Shown: piece by piece, positions 36,181-44,731 of the stretch
Position numbering within the stretch: position 1 is the first letter of the stretch
How the letters are laid out: every line of letters starts with the position of its first letter
Source: Sandaracinaceae bacterium
GTDB taxonomy: Bacteria; Myxococcota_A; Polyangia; Polyangiales; Houyiibacteriaceae
Assembly (NCBI GenBank): GCA_020633055.1
Contig: JACKEJ010000013.1
Location: forward strand, 1 to 64,000
Length of the DNA: 64,000 nt
Reading direction: 5' to 3'
Made by a program: the position numbers and the translations under genes
Notes under the pieces: model-generated
What the model was told of the DNA's origin: nothing
Seen by the model: the letters and a program-made list of their open reading frames with translations, nothing else
Database searches by the model: none

Positions 36181-36999
36181 ATGCAGCGACTCTCAGGCCA
36201 ACGCGCCCTCGTGACCGGCGCCAGCAGCGGCATCGGCACGGAGATCGCCCGCAAGCTCGCCGCCGAGGGGGCCCACCTCGTGCTGACGGCGCGCCGCCTC
36301 GAGCGTCTCACCGCGCTGGCCGACGAGCTGCGCGCGAAGCACGGCGTCACGGTCGAGACCCTGGTCAGCGACCTCGAGGACCCCGCGGCCCCGCAGCAGC
36401 TGTACGACGCGACCGAGGGCGCGGACAAGCCCGTGGACGTGCTGATCAACTGCGCGGGCTTCGGCGCCTACGACGACTTCATCGCCATCCCCTGGGAGCG
36501 CCACGCGCGCATGCTGCAGGTGAACATCGTGGCGCTGACGCAGCTCTCGCACCTCTTCGCAAGGGCGATGGTCGGGCGTGGCCGTGGCCGCATCATGAAT
36601 GTGGCGTCGACGGGCGCCTACGCGCCTTGCCCCAACTTCGCCAGCTACGCGGCCAGCAAGGCCTACGTGCGCAACATGACCGAGGCGCTCGACTACGAGC
36701 TGCGCAAGACCGGCGTGCGCGCCATCGCGGTGAGCCCTGGTGGCACGCGCACCGAGTTCCTGGAGCTCGGCGGACAGGTGCTGAAGAAGTCTGGCGAGTT
36801 CGCGATGATGACCGCCGAGGCTTGCGCGAGCATCGCGGTGGACAAGATGCTCCGCGGCCGGCGCACGGTGGTGACCGGCTTCATGAACGCGCTCAGCGTG
36901 TGGCTGCTGCGCTTCGTGCCCCGCGCGTGGCTCCCGCGCGTGATCGAGCTGAGCATGAGCAGCGCGGTGGAGAAGGCGCCCTCGAGCCCCGACCGCTAG
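36181..36999 (+). CDS. Short-chain dehydrogenase/reductase
   Basis: 272 residues. N-terminal NAD(P)-binding motif VTGASSGIGTEIA (about 11-23), NCAGFGAYDDF (NAG-like), catalytic Ser in NVASTGAY and Tyr/Lys in SYAASKAYV, then AVSPGGTRTEF. This is the classical SDR layout of the DltE/YqjQ-like branch. A hydrophobic Trp/Leu/Arg C-terminus (VWLLRFVPRAWLP) may dock on a membrane. Oxidoreductase of unknown substrate; 15 bp after the hydrolase gene suggests a shared pathway. Confidence 0.88.
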   Translation: MQRLSGQRALVTGASSGIGTEIARKLAAEGAHLVLTARRLERLTALADELRAKHGVTVETLVSDLEDPAAPQQLYDATEGADKPVDVLINCAGFGAYDDFIAIPWERHARMLQVNIVALTQLSHLFARAMVGRGRGRIMNVASTGAYAPCPNFASYAASKAYVRNMTEALDYELRKTGVRAIAVSPGGTRTEFLELGGQVLKKSGEFAMMTAEACASIAVDKMLRGRRTVVTGFMNALSVWLLRFVPRAWLPRVIELSMSSAVEKAPSSPDR

Positions 37000-37017
37000 C
37001 GTCGTTCCAGCGTTCCG

Positions 37018-37047
37018 TTGTCATTGGATTCGCAGAAGTGCTAGTTT
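37018..37047 (+). promoter_or_regulatory. Possible sigma-70-type promoter
   Basis: TTGTCA at 37018 (5 of 6 to TTGACA) and TAGTTT at 37042 with an 18-bp spacer, in a relatively A/T-rich stretch just before the vWA lipoprotein start at 37055. The -10 is poor and very close to the start codon. Confidence 0.3.
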
Positions 37048-37054
37048 CTGAGAC

Positions 37055-38521
37055 ATGTCTCATGCGCGCTTGCCTATCCCCGCCTTCTCGTTCGTTCTCT
37101 TGATGACCGCCATCGGGGCCACGTCCCCCGGGTGCAGTTGCAGCGATCCGGCCCCCTCGCGCGCCATCTGCAGCTCCCTCGGGCTGCCTGGCTGCGGCAA
37201 CGCCTGTGGTGCGGGGAGCCCGTGCCCGAGCGGGCTCTACTGCGACAGCGAGGGCGTGTGCGAGGCCGACTGCACCCCGACGGGTGACCAGTGCCGCGCC
37301 AACGAGATGTGCGCCGCGGACGGCCAGTGCGTGCCACGCGACTCCTCCGACGCCGGGCGCGACGCTGGCGGTGACCAGGGGCCGCAGCCCGACAACGGCC
37401 CGGAGCCGGACAACGGCAACGGCTGCGTCGACGAGACCGTCATGGCCGACCGCATCGTCCCCAATGTCGTCGTCCTGGTGGACCAGAGCGGCAGCATGAA
37501 CGCGAACTTCGGCAGCAACCCCTGTAGCGGCATGGGCCAGCCCGCGGGCTGCGCCGTGAGCTGCACGACGAACGTCGACTGCCCAGCCGGCTTCACGTGT
37601 ACCGAGGGCGACTGCGAAGGTGTGCCCAATCGCTGGGACGCCGTGCGTGACGCGCTGCTCGGCGCTCGCACCACGAACCTACCGGGTGGCCGCGACGCCG
37701 CGACGGGCCTGTTCCCCGCGCTGGGCGACCGCATCAACTTCATCCTCTCGCTCTACACCGCGCGAGCCGCAGGCGGCAGCGGCGACCCCATCCCGCTCTG
37801 CACCGATGGGATCTGCAACACCACCGGCGAGGCGCCGGGCGACCCCAACGCGACCTGCCCGCAGATCGTGAACATCCCGATCTCGGGTGGCTTGGGCGCG
37901 CTCGTCACGGCGTACGAGGGGCAGACGTGGGCCGACGAGACGCCGACCGGCGAGAGCATCGACCACGTCGTCCAGAGCATCGTGCCGACGCTCCCCGACC
38001 AGGACACGTTCATCATCCTGGCCACCGACGGCGAGCCGGACACCTGCGCGCAGCCCAACCCACAGAACGGCCAGGAGGCGTCGCTGCAGGCGGTGGAGGC
38101 CGCGTTCACGGCGGGCATCCCGACCTTCGTGATCGGCGTGAGCATCAACTCGTCGCACTTCCAACAGCTGGCAAACGTCGGTCAGGGTCTCGCTCGCAAC
38201 GAGCCCGCCGGGACGCAGGCGCAGTTCTTCTCGGCCAACGACACCACCGCGCTGAACGCGGCGCTCACACAGATCCTGCGCGACCGCATCTCTTGCGACG
38301 TGACCCTGAACGGGCAGGTTCCCTCCGAGGACGCCGACACCGGGACCGTCATCCTGATGACCCCGGGGGGCAACGTGACGCTGCAGTTCGAAGACGACAA
38401 CGGCTGGCAGCTGCTCGACGCGTCGACCATCCGGATCAACGGCACGGCGTGCGACACGTGGAAGGACGGGGAGTCCAACCTCGACATCCAGTTCCCCTGC
38501 GGAACCATCATCTTCGGTTGA
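37055..38521 (+). CDS. vWA-domain lipoprotein with Cys-rich N-terminus
   Basis: 488 residues. A signal ends ATSPGC (Cys about 27), followed by C-x-x-C-rich units to about residue 90 (CGNACGAGSPCPSGLYC, CRANEMCAADGQC), then an Asp/Gly/Pro linker. The vWA domain (about 130-420) starts NVVVLVDQSGSM with an intact MIDAS (DxSxS) and has ILATDGEPDTC near residue 330. A 36-residue Cys-containing insertion sits just after the MIDAS. A C-terminal beta domain follows. The vWA fold binds ligands or partners through a metal ion; the target is unknown. Probably surface or periplasmic. Confidence 0.82.
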   Translation: MSHARLPIPAFSFVLLMTAIGATSPGCSCSDPAPSRAICSSLGLPGCGNACGAGSPCPSGLYCDSEGVCEADCTPTGDQCRANEMCAADGQCVPRDSSDAGRDAGGDQGPQPDNGPEPDNGNGCVDETVMADRIVPNVVVLVDQSGSMNANFGSNPCSGMGQPAGCAVSCTTNVDCPAGFTCTEGDCEGVPNRWDAVRDALLGARTTNLPGGRDAATGLFPALGDRINFILSLYTARAAGGSGDPIPLCTDGICNTTGEAPGDPNATCPQIVNIPISGGLGALVTAYEGQTWADETPTGESIDHVVQSIVPTLPDQDTFIILATDGEPDTCAQPNPQNGQEASLQAVEAAFTAGIPTFVIGVSINSSHFQQLANVGQGLARNEPAGTQAQFFSANDTTALNAALTQILRDRISCDVTLNGQVPSEDADTGTVILMTPGGNVTLQFEDDNGWQLLDASTIRINGTACDTWKDGESNLDIQFPCGTIIFG

Positions 38522-38564
38522 CGCCCGGCTTGCGCGCGCCTCGCTCGCCTGACACCCCCCGGGC

Positions 38565-39554
38565 ATGGCGCGTCGCGCAACCGTGTACCTGACCCTCGCC
38601 GTGCTGGCGGCCCTGTCTTTCGGGCTGTCCCTGCGCGTCGGAGCCGGTGACCTGGGCGACGCGGCGCTGCGCGACGTGTTCCTCTCGCTGCGCGGTGCTC
38701 GCGCGCTCGCGTGTCTGCTCGCGGGCGCCGCGCTCGGCGTGGCTGGCGTGCTGGTGCAGGGGCTCTTCCGCAACCCGCTCGCCAGCCCGGACATCCTCGG
38801 CACCACAGCCGGCGCGAACCTCGGCGGGCGCATCGCCATCCTGGCCTTCCAGCCGCTGCTGATGGCCACCGAGGGCGCGCTGTCCCCCGACGTGCTGTTG
38901 CCGCTGGGCTGCCTGGTGGGCGCCGCCGCTTCGCTTTCGCTGCTGGTGCTGTTCGTGCGGGAAGAGTCGGACTCCGTGGTGCTGCTCCTGGTCGGCTTCA
39001 TCCTGGGCTCGCTCTTCCTCAGCATCGCGGGCTTCGTCACGAGCATCGCGCAGGAGTCCTGGGAGGTCGGACGCGCCGTGGTGGCGTTCGCGCTCGGCAG
39101 CGTGTCGGGGACGTCGCTGCGCGTCATCGGCATGTGCACACCGCTGGTCCTGACGGGCGCGCTCGCGGCCTTCGCGTGGGGCCGCACGCTCGACGTGCTG
39201 CTGTCGGGAGAAGAAGAGGCGCAGACGTTGGGTGTGGACGTCCGCGCCACCCGGACGTGGGTGGTGATCTGGGTCTCGGTGCTGACCGCCGCCGCCGTCA
39301 CGCTCGCCGGAAGCATCGCGTTCGTGGGCCTGATCGTGCCGCACGTGCTGCGCCCCATCGTGGGCAGCACGCACCGCAGCCTGGTGCCCGCCGCGGCGCT
39401 CCTGGGCGGTGCCTTCTCGGTCCTGTGCGACGTGGCCGCGCGCTCCTTCCCGACGAAGGCCGAGGTGCCGCTCGGGGTGGTGACCGGGCTCCTCGGCGCG
39501 CCGGTGTTCTTGTGGCTGCTGCTGAAGCAGCGTCGCGCGGAGCGTGACGTATGA
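38565..39554 (+). CDS. FecCD-type ABC transporter permease
   Basis: 329 residues with 9-10 membrane helices. Signatures: ARALACLLAGAALGVAGVLVQGLFRNPLASPDILGTTAGAN in the first half (permease binding-protein contact), LGVDVRATRTWV and GSIAFVGLIVPHVLRPIVGSTHRSLVPAAALLGG (the FecCD EAA-like loop). It imports ferric siderophores, haem or B12 across the inner membrane. First gene of a coupled trio (ATGA overlap with the ATPase). Confidence 0.9.
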   Translation: MARRATVYLTLAVLAALSFGLSLRVGAGDLGDAALRDVFLSLRGARALACLLAGAALGVAGVLVQGLFRNPLASPDILGTTAGANLGGRIAILAFQPLLMATEGALSPDVLLPLGCLVGAAASLSLLVLFVREESDSVVLLLVGFILGSLFLSIAGFVTSIAQESWEVGRAVVAFALGSVSGTSLRVIGMCTPLVLTGALAAFAWGRTLDVLLSGEEEAQTLGVDVRATRTWVVIWVSVLTAAAVTLAGSIAFVGLIVPHVLRPIVGSTHRSLVPAAALLGGAFSVLCDVAARSFPTKAEVPLGVVTGLLGAPVFLWLLLKQRRAERDV

Positions 39555-40450
39555 GCGCCCATGGAGACGCGACGGCGGGCGAGGCGCCGGCTGTCGAGGC
39601 TGGCACCCCGACGCACCCGGAGCGTGTCGCGCCCGAGGCGACCGCCGCGGTCGTGGCGGTCGGTGTGTCGCTACGGCTCGGCGCGCGCCAAATCCTGAGT
39701 GACGTGAGCTTCCGCGCGCACGAGGGCGAGGTGCTGTGCATCGCCGGCCGCAACGGCGCGGGCAAGACCACGCTGCTGCGCGCCATCGCGGGCCTCGGGC
39801 CCTACACGGGTGAGCTCTCCGTGCGCGGCGTCCCGGCCAGCGCGCCGCCGCACCTGCGCGCTTCGCAGGTGGCCTACGTGCCGCAGCGCTCTGGCCTGAA
39901 CGCCGCGCTCCCCGTGGCGCGCGTGGTCGAGCAGGGGCGCCACGTGTTCCGCGACGCCCTCGGGCGGCTGGGCCCACGCGACCGGGAGAAGATCGACGCG
40001 GCCCTCGCCCAAGCGGGGGCCAGCGCGCTGCGCGACCGGCCCTTCACGGCGCTCAGCTATGGCGAGCAGCGCCGCGTGCTCGTGGCGCGCGCCCTCGCGA
40101 CGGGCGCTCGGGTGCTGCTGCTGGACGAGCCCACCGCCGCGCTCGATCTGGAGCAGAGCCTACGCCTGTTGCAGCTGCTGCAGAACCTCTCTGGCCAGGG
40201 CTATGCGGTCATCGTGGTGCTACACGCGCTGGACGACGCCATGCGCCACACGGATCGCACTCTGCTGCTGCACGAGGGGCGCATCGATCAGATCGGCCTC
40301 TCCTCCGAGGTGCTGTCGCCCGCCACGATCCGACGCGTCTACCACGTCGAGACCGAAGTGGGCGCCGGTCCACGCTTCTCGCTCCCCGCGGACACGGCGG
40401 GCTCCGCCAGCACTGCCAGCACCGGTGGCGCCTCGGGAGGCACGGCATGA
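39551..40450 (+). CDS. ABC transporter ATP-binding protein (FecE/BtuD type)
   Basis: 299 residues. Walker A GRNGAGKTTLLRAIAGLG (about 72-89), Q-loop VPQRSGLN, signature LSYGEQRRVLVARAL, Walker B VLLLDEPTAALD, and the switch His in IVVLHALDDAM. About 40 Ala/Pro/Glu-rich residues precede the domain, and an Ala/Ser/Thr tail follows. It drives import by the permease upstream; its stop overlaps the binding-protein start (ATGA). Confidence 0.9.
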   Translation: MSAHGDATAGEAPAVEAGTPTHPERVAPEATAAVVAVGVSLRLGARQILSDVSFRAHEGEVLCIAGRNGAGKTTLLRAIAGLGPYTGELSVRGVPASAPPHLRASQVAYVPQRSGLNAALPVARVVEQGRHVFRDALGRLGPRDREKIDAALAQAGASALRDRPFTALSYGEQRRVLVARALATGARVLLLDEPTAALDLEQSLRLLQLLQNLSGQGYAVIVVLHALDDAMRHTDRTLLLHEGRIDQIGLSSEVLSPATIRRVYHVETEVGAGPRFSLPADTAGSASTASTGGASGGTA

Positions 40451-41418
40451 GCCGCGCGCGCATCACGCTGCTGAACCTGCTGACCGTCGTCGCCGCGTTG
40501 CTCGCGTGTATCGGCATCGCGCTCACGGAGCGGGCTCCCGCGCGCGCGGCCCTCACCCACCAGACGGATGCCCACGAGGTCACGGACGCGGACGGCACGG
40601 TGGTACCGGTGCGGAGCTACCAGCGCATCGGGTCGTTCTCTCCCATCGCCGACGTGGTGCTGCTGGAGACGGTAGCGCCCACGCGCATCATCGGGCTGGC
40701 CGGGACGATGCGCGACGGTCTCGGGTCGCACCGCTTCGAGGGCATCCGCAGCATCGACGGCGCACGGGTGGAAGAGGTCCTGGCGCTGAACCCCGACCTG
40801 ATCATCGTCAGCGGCATGTCCGACGCGGGCCACGTGCGGCAGCTGCGCGACGCGGGTGTGCAGGTGTTCCGGTTGGGCGAGATGCGTGGACTGTCCACCT
40901 TCGCGCGCGATGCGCGCCTGGTCTCCGCGCTGGTGGACGCGAGCGGTGCGGGCGCGCAGCTCGCCACGTCCCTCGAGCGACGCATGCGGATGGTCGCGGC
41001 CGACATCCCTCTCTCGCGGCGTCCTCGCGCGTTGTACCTGGGCGTCATGGGGCGCGGCCTGTACGGGGGCGCGCAGCACACCAGCTACCACGACGTGCTG
41101 ATCGCTGCGGGGCTGCGCGACGCGCTCGACCACATGGACGGTTGGCCGGAGCTGACCCCCGAGCAGGTGCTGGCCATGGACCCGGACGTGGTCGTGCTGC
41201 ACCAGGGCACTAGGGGGCTGCTGTGTCAGCGGGATGGGTTCGCGACGATGCGCGCCTGCCGCGGACTCGCGGGCACGCAGGTGGTGGAGCTGCCGAGCGG
41301 CATCTTGAACGATCCCGGGCTCGGCATGCTGCCGTGCGCCGAGCAGCTGCGGACCGCGGTGCATGGCGCGCCACCCCGCATTCCCCAGAGCCCCACGGAG
41401 CCCTCGGATCGCGACTGA
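40447..41418 (+). CDS. Periplasmic binding protein of the FecCD importer
   Basis: 323 residues. A leader/membrane anchor (about 8-28, LLNLLTVVAALLACIGIAL) precedes a BtuF/FepB-like fold: SYQRIGSFSPIADVVLLETVAPTRIIGL, VEEVLALNPDLIIVS, LRDAGVQVFRLGE and a C-terminal lobe with LTPEQVLAMDPDVVVL. It captures an iron chelate or haem and hands it to the permease. No lipobox, so it may stay tethered by the uncleaved helix. It is the last gene of the trio; the next open frame is in the same reading frame beyond its TGA. Confidence 0.82.
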   Translation: MSRARITLLNLLTVVAALLACIGIALTERAPARAALTHQTDAHEVTDADGTVVPVRSYQRIGSFSPIADVVLLETVAPTRIIGLAGTMRDGLGSHRFEGIRSIDGARVEEVLALNPDLIIVSGMSDAGHVRQLRDAGVQVFRLGEMRGLSTFARDARLVSALVDASGAGAQLATSLERRMRMVAADIPLSRRPRALYLGVMGRGLYGGAQHTSYHDVLIAAGLRDALDHMDGWPELTPEQVLAMDPDVVVLHQGTRGLLCQRDGFATMRACRGLAGTQVVELPSGILNDPGLGMLPCAEQLRTAVHGAPPRIPQSPTEPSDRD

Positions 41419-41517
41419 CCAGCCCAGGAAGTCGACGCCACCCCGCCCGAGCTGCCTGAACCCGACGACGAGCGGACGCCGTTCGACCCACTGGCGTTCG
41501 CCGAGCTCGGATGCCGC

Positions 41518-41919
41518 TTGACAGCACCCAGCGTGCCGAGGGGCATCGAGGCCGCAGGGCGCGCCTGCGTGGACCGCATCGCCCAGCGCTTCTACGACGT
41601 CATGGAGGAGCGCGAGCCTGCCCTCACCCTGCTGCACGCGCGCGACGCTGCGGGCAAGGTCGACCGCGGTAGTCGCGAGCGGTTCTCGCTCTTCTTGCTG
41701 GGTTGGCTGGGCGGGCCTGGCGAGTACATGGCGCGTCACGGGCACCCGCGGCTGCGCATGCGCCACGGGCGCGTGCCGGTGGACATCGCCATGCGCGACG
41801 CGTGGCTGCGCTGCATGGACGCAGCGCTGACGGAGTGCGGCGTGGAGGGCGAGCTGCGCACGTTCTTGGACGAGCGCTTCGCGCACGTGGCGAACTTCCT
41901 CCGCAACACCGAGGGTTGA
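41518..41919 (+). CDS. Group II truncated haemoglobin
   Basis: 133 residues from the TTG at 41518. Family residues: Phe-Tyr in RFYDVMEE (B9/B10), the WLGGPGEYMARHGHPRLRMRH block with the haem-binding His (F8), and Trp in RDAWLRCM (G8), all diagnostic of group II. The frame stays open back to the TGA of the binding-protein gene, and the residues there (RTPFDPLAFAELG) look like coding sequence. There is no ATG or GTG in that stretch, so either a CTG or the TTG is used, or the protein begins by coupled or read-through translation. It binds O2, NO or peroxide chemistry through haem; next to an importer it may scavenge NO or help with haem. Confidence 0.78.
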   Translation: MTAPSVPRGIEAAGRACVDRIAQRFYDVMEEREPALTLLHARDAAGKVDRGSRERFSLFLLGWLGGPGEYMARHGHPRLRMRHGRVPVDIAMRDAWLRCMDAALTECGVEGELRTFLDERFAHVANFLRNTEG

Positions 41920-41987
41920 GCCTAGCTGCCCACGAACAGCGGCGGCGCATCGCAGGGGACCGCCCTCGAGCCGCACCGCGCGACCCT

Positions 41988-42007
41988 CCGCGGCGACGAA
42001 GCCGCGG
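41988..42007. terminator. Hairpin between convergent trHb and NUDIX genes
   Basis: CCGCGGC and GCCGCGG, a perfect 7-bp stem with a 6-nt loop GACGAA, in the 97-bp gap between stops at 41919 and 42017. No T-run. Confidence 0.5.
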
Positions 42008-42016
42008 GTGACGCGC

Positions 42017-42736
42017 TCAGGTGCGCTGGCGCTCGTTGACGTAGCGCCAGCCGCTCTGCCGCATGACCAAGCGGTGCCGCGGCCCGGGTGCGTCGAGGGC
42101 GCCCACCTCGTAGCCTGCGTCACCCGGGTAGAGCGAGACGGCACCGTCGTCGACGCGGTGAACGCGCGGGAAGATCGCGGGCGGTTCGCGCCGCTCGGCC
42201 GCGGCCAGGGCCTCGTGCACGGACGCGAACGCGCAGAGCTCGACCAGCGTCACGAACGTGGGCGGGGGCAGGCCGAGCGCGCCGCTGGCCTGCTGCGCGA
42301 GCGCTTCGGCGGGGCGCATGAAGCGGCAGGTCTGCATCTCGACGCCGTCCACTCGCAGAGCCTGGTCGGCGAAGGGGGCGAGGAAGAACCAGGTGGCGAA
42401 GCGCTTCTTCCACCGCACGGGCGTGGTCCAGTGCGACCACGCGCGTAGCGACGTGGCCGTGACGTGGGCGCCGACCTCCTCGGCGCACTCACGCACCGCG
42501 GCACGGCGCGCGGCGTCGAGCGAGCCGGGGGGCGCACCGTCGAGGCAGTCCTCCGGGTCCACGCGCCCCCCCGGGAACACCCACTCGCCGCCGTGGAAGG
42601 TGAGCTCGGCGCCACGGTGACCCAGCAACACCTCGAGGCCTCCCGTGGGGTCAGGCGCGTCGCGCAGGAGCACGACGGTGGCCGAAGGATGGGCCGGGAC
42701 GGGCTCGGGCGCGTCCGGGTCACGTGCGTCGGTCAC
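42017..42736 (-). CDS. NUDIX hydrolase
   Basis: 239 residues from the GTG at 42736, overlapping the stop of the polyamine-synthase-like gene. NUDIX box: WVFPGGRVDPEDC, then RRAAVRECAEEVGA (REx2EE), with a longer-than-usual gap between the Gly-Gly and the RE motif, as in NUDT19/coenzyme-A-type members. A C-terminal helical region about 130-239. It hydrolyses a nucleoside diphosphate linked to another moiety; substrate unknown. Last gene of a coupled run starting at the Nramp-like gene. Confidence 0.85.
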   Translation of the reverse strand: MTDARDPDAPEPVPAHPSATVVLLRDAPDPTGGLEVLLGHRGAELTFHGGEWVFPGGRVDPEDCLDGAPPGSLDAARRAAVRECAEEVGAHVTATSLRAWSHWTTPVRWKKRFATWFFLAPFADQALRVDGVEMQTCRFMRPAEALAQQASGALGLPPPTFVTLVELCAFASVHEALAAAERREPPAIFPRVHRVDDGAVSLYPGDAGYEVGALDAPGPRHRLVMRQSGWRYVNERQRT

Positions 42737-43731
42737 GGGGTGCCTCCACCGGGCGGGCGCTTCTTGTGCTTGGCGTGGCCCTTCCGCGCGCTGCGCGACT
42801 TGCTCGCGCTCGGCGCGTTGGGCGCGCGCCGCGTGTAGAGGGGGCCGTCGACCGACCCTGGTCCCAACCCCGAGCGCGTGCCGGGTGTCTTGCTCAAGAC
42901 GTACAGGCTGCTGCGCGCGCCGATGCTCTCGGCGCCCTCGTACGTGTGGAAGTCGGGCAGCACGGCGTCGATGACCAGGCCCGCCTCGGCGATGATGCGC
43001 TGCTTGGAGAGCGCGCGCTCCGGGGCGCGGCGGCTCGCGCCAAAGCACACGTAGAGACGCGCGTCCGGCCGCGTGAGCTCGATGGCGCGCCCGAGGAACA
43101 GCGCGAAGCCCTCGTCCGCGTAGGGGGGGTCGGTGAACACGGCGCCGAAGCGGCCTCGGAGCACAGCCGGGAGGGGCTCGCGCGCGTCGGCGAGCGTGGC
43201 GTCGAGGCCGTAGCCTTCCCGCGCGGCGCGCTCGGTCAGGAAGCGCAGCAGGGCCTCGTCCACGTCGAGCACGTGCGCGCCACGTGACGCCCCCAGCAGA
43301 CCGAGCGCGAGGCTGGTGAGGTCGTCGTCCCCCAGCAACGCGAGCCCCCGCTGCACCTCGCCCGCTTCGATGAGGTAGCGCGCGCGAGCGAGCACGGACG
43401 GCGCCGTGGCCCACACCTGGTCGAGCTCCGGCCGAAGGGGCGCGCGGCCTTCGGCGAGCGTCTGAAACGCCGTCACGAGCGCGGCCTCGTCCGAGTCGCC
43501 GGGGCGAGTGCCCTCTGCGGGGTGCCTGGCCGCGAACTCGGTCGCGAGCGCGGCCAGCCCCACGTCGGTGGCGCGCACTCCGTCGGGGTCCTCGTCGAAC
43601 CACTTCGGGTAGCGCGTGAGGAGCTCGCGCAGCACCGACTCGGCCTCCCCCGCCACGCGCGCGAGCGCCGGACGGCGACGCCGCTGCCGGTCCGCGAGCG
43701 CGCGCAGCACGCGAAACGCTCCTTCGTGCAT
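42733..43731 (-). CDS. bpsA: Bis-aminopropyl spermidine synthase-family protein
   Basis: 332 residues. Near residue 135 GLALLGDDDLTSLALGLLG matches the Gly-Asp-Asp-Asp motif, and TDPPYADEGFALFLGRA (about 205) matches the Asp-Pro-Pro-Tyr motif of archaeal/thermophile BpsA. That enzyme adds aminopropyl groups to spermidine to make branched polyamines. N-terminal about 90 residues form a winged-helix-like region (EAESVLRELLTRYPKWFDED). The C-terminus is Lys/Arg/Pro-rich and unrelated. The symbol assumes conserved function; a methyltransferase-fold variant with another role is possible. Next to a Ca/Na exchanger gene (7 bp). Confidence 0.75.
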   Translation of the reverse strand: MHEGAFRVLRALADRQRRRRPALARVAGEAESVLRELLTRYPKWFDEDPDGVRATDVGLAALATEFAARHPAEGTRPGDSDEAALVTAFQTLAEGRAPLRPELDQVWATAPSVLARARYLIEAGEVQRGLALLGDDDLTSLALGLLGASRGAHVLDVDEALLRFLTERAAREGYGLDATLADAREPLPAVLRGRFGAVFTDPPYADEGFALFLGRAIELTRPDARLYVCFGASRRAPERALSKQRIIAEAGLVIDAVLPDFHTYEGAESIGARSSLYVLSKTPGTRSGLGPGSVDGPLYTRRAPNAPSASKSRSARKGHAKHKKRPPGGGTP

Positions 43732-43738
43732 GGGCCGC

Positions 43739-44731
43739 CTATCCCTGCTGCTGGGTGAAGAGGTACACGTAGTAGCCCGCGAACGTGAGCAGCAGGACCA
43801 CGCCGTGCGCGCGCGTCAGGTTGCGGTCGTTGCGGAAGCCGCGCGCGAGGAGCAGCAGCAGCACGGTCACGCCGATCATCATCGGGTAGTCGGCCGTCAG
43901 CACGGACGCGTCGATGGCCCCGGGTGCGATGACCCCAGGCAGCGCCAGCACACCCAGCAGGTTGAACATGTTGCTGCCGATCACGTTGCCGATGGCGATG
44001 TCGTCCTCGCCGCGCCGCGAGGCCGCCACGGAGGCAGCCATCTCCGGCAGGCTGGTGCCCACCGCGACGACGGTCAGGCCGATCAAGCGGTCGGGCACGG
44101 CGAAGAACTGCGCCACCCCGGTCGCCCCCCACACCAGCCGGTCGCTCGCGGCGAGCAGGATGGCGAGCCCGAAGACCACCCAGAAGAGGGCGATGCCCGT
44201 GCTCATGTCGGTCGGGATCTCGTCGGCCATCTCGGCCCCCAGCGCGTCGTCGCTGCCCGCGCCGCCCTCGACGATGCCCTCGCGCACCACCCAGCTGATC
44301 ATGCCCACCAGCGCGAGCAACAACACCACGCCGTCCGTGCGGCCGAGCACGCCGTCCCACAGCAGCGCGAGCGTCGCCGCAGACACCAAGATGAGGACTG
44401 GCAGCTCGCGGCGGATGACCTTGCTGTGCACCTCGAGCGGGCTGATGAGCGCTGCGGCCCCCAGCACCAGCGCGACGTTGGTGATGTTCGAGCCGATCGC
44501 GTTCCCCACGGACAGGCCGGACGCGCCGCGGGACGCCGCCACTGCGGAGACCAGCATCTCGGGCGCCGACGTACCGAAGCCGACGATGGTGAGGCCGATC
44601 AGCAGCGGTGACACGCCCATGTTGTTGGCGAGCGCCGCGGCGCCCAGCACGAAGCGGTCCGCGCCCCAGACCAGGAAGGCGATCCCGCCGGCGATGGCGA
44701 GGGCTTCGAGAACGAGCGGTGGAAGAGTCAC
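43739..44731 (-). CDS. Calcium/sodium:cation exchanger (CaCA family, YrbG-like)
   Basis: 330 residues from the GTG at 44731, overlapping the stop of the Nramp-like gene (GTGA). Ten membrane segments as two inverted halves. Each half has the signature: VGFGTSAPEMLVSAVAA with NAIGSNITNVAL (half 1), and VAVGTSLPEMAASVAAS with GNVIGSNMFNLLG (half 2); the Pro-Glu in each is a cation ligand. An acidic cytoplasmic loop (about 150-175) separates them. It moves Ca2+ (or another cation) against Na+ or H+ at the inner membrane. Confidence 0.9.
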   Translation of the reverse strand: MTLPPLVLEALAIAGGIAFLVWGADRFVLGAAALANNMGVSPLLIGLTIVGFGTSAPEMLVSAVAASRGASGLSVGNAIGSNITNVALVLGAAALISPLEVHSKVIRRELPVLILVSAATLALLWDGVLGRTDGVVLLLALVGMISWVVREGIVEGGAGSDDALGAEMADEIPTDMSTGIALFWVVFGLAILLAASDRLVWGATGVAQFFAVPDRLIGLTVVAVGTSLPEMAASVAASRRGEDDIAIGNVIGSNMFNLLGVLALPGVIAPGAIDASVLTADYPMMIGVTVLLLLLARGFRNDRNLTRAHGVVLLLTFAGYYVYLFTQQQG

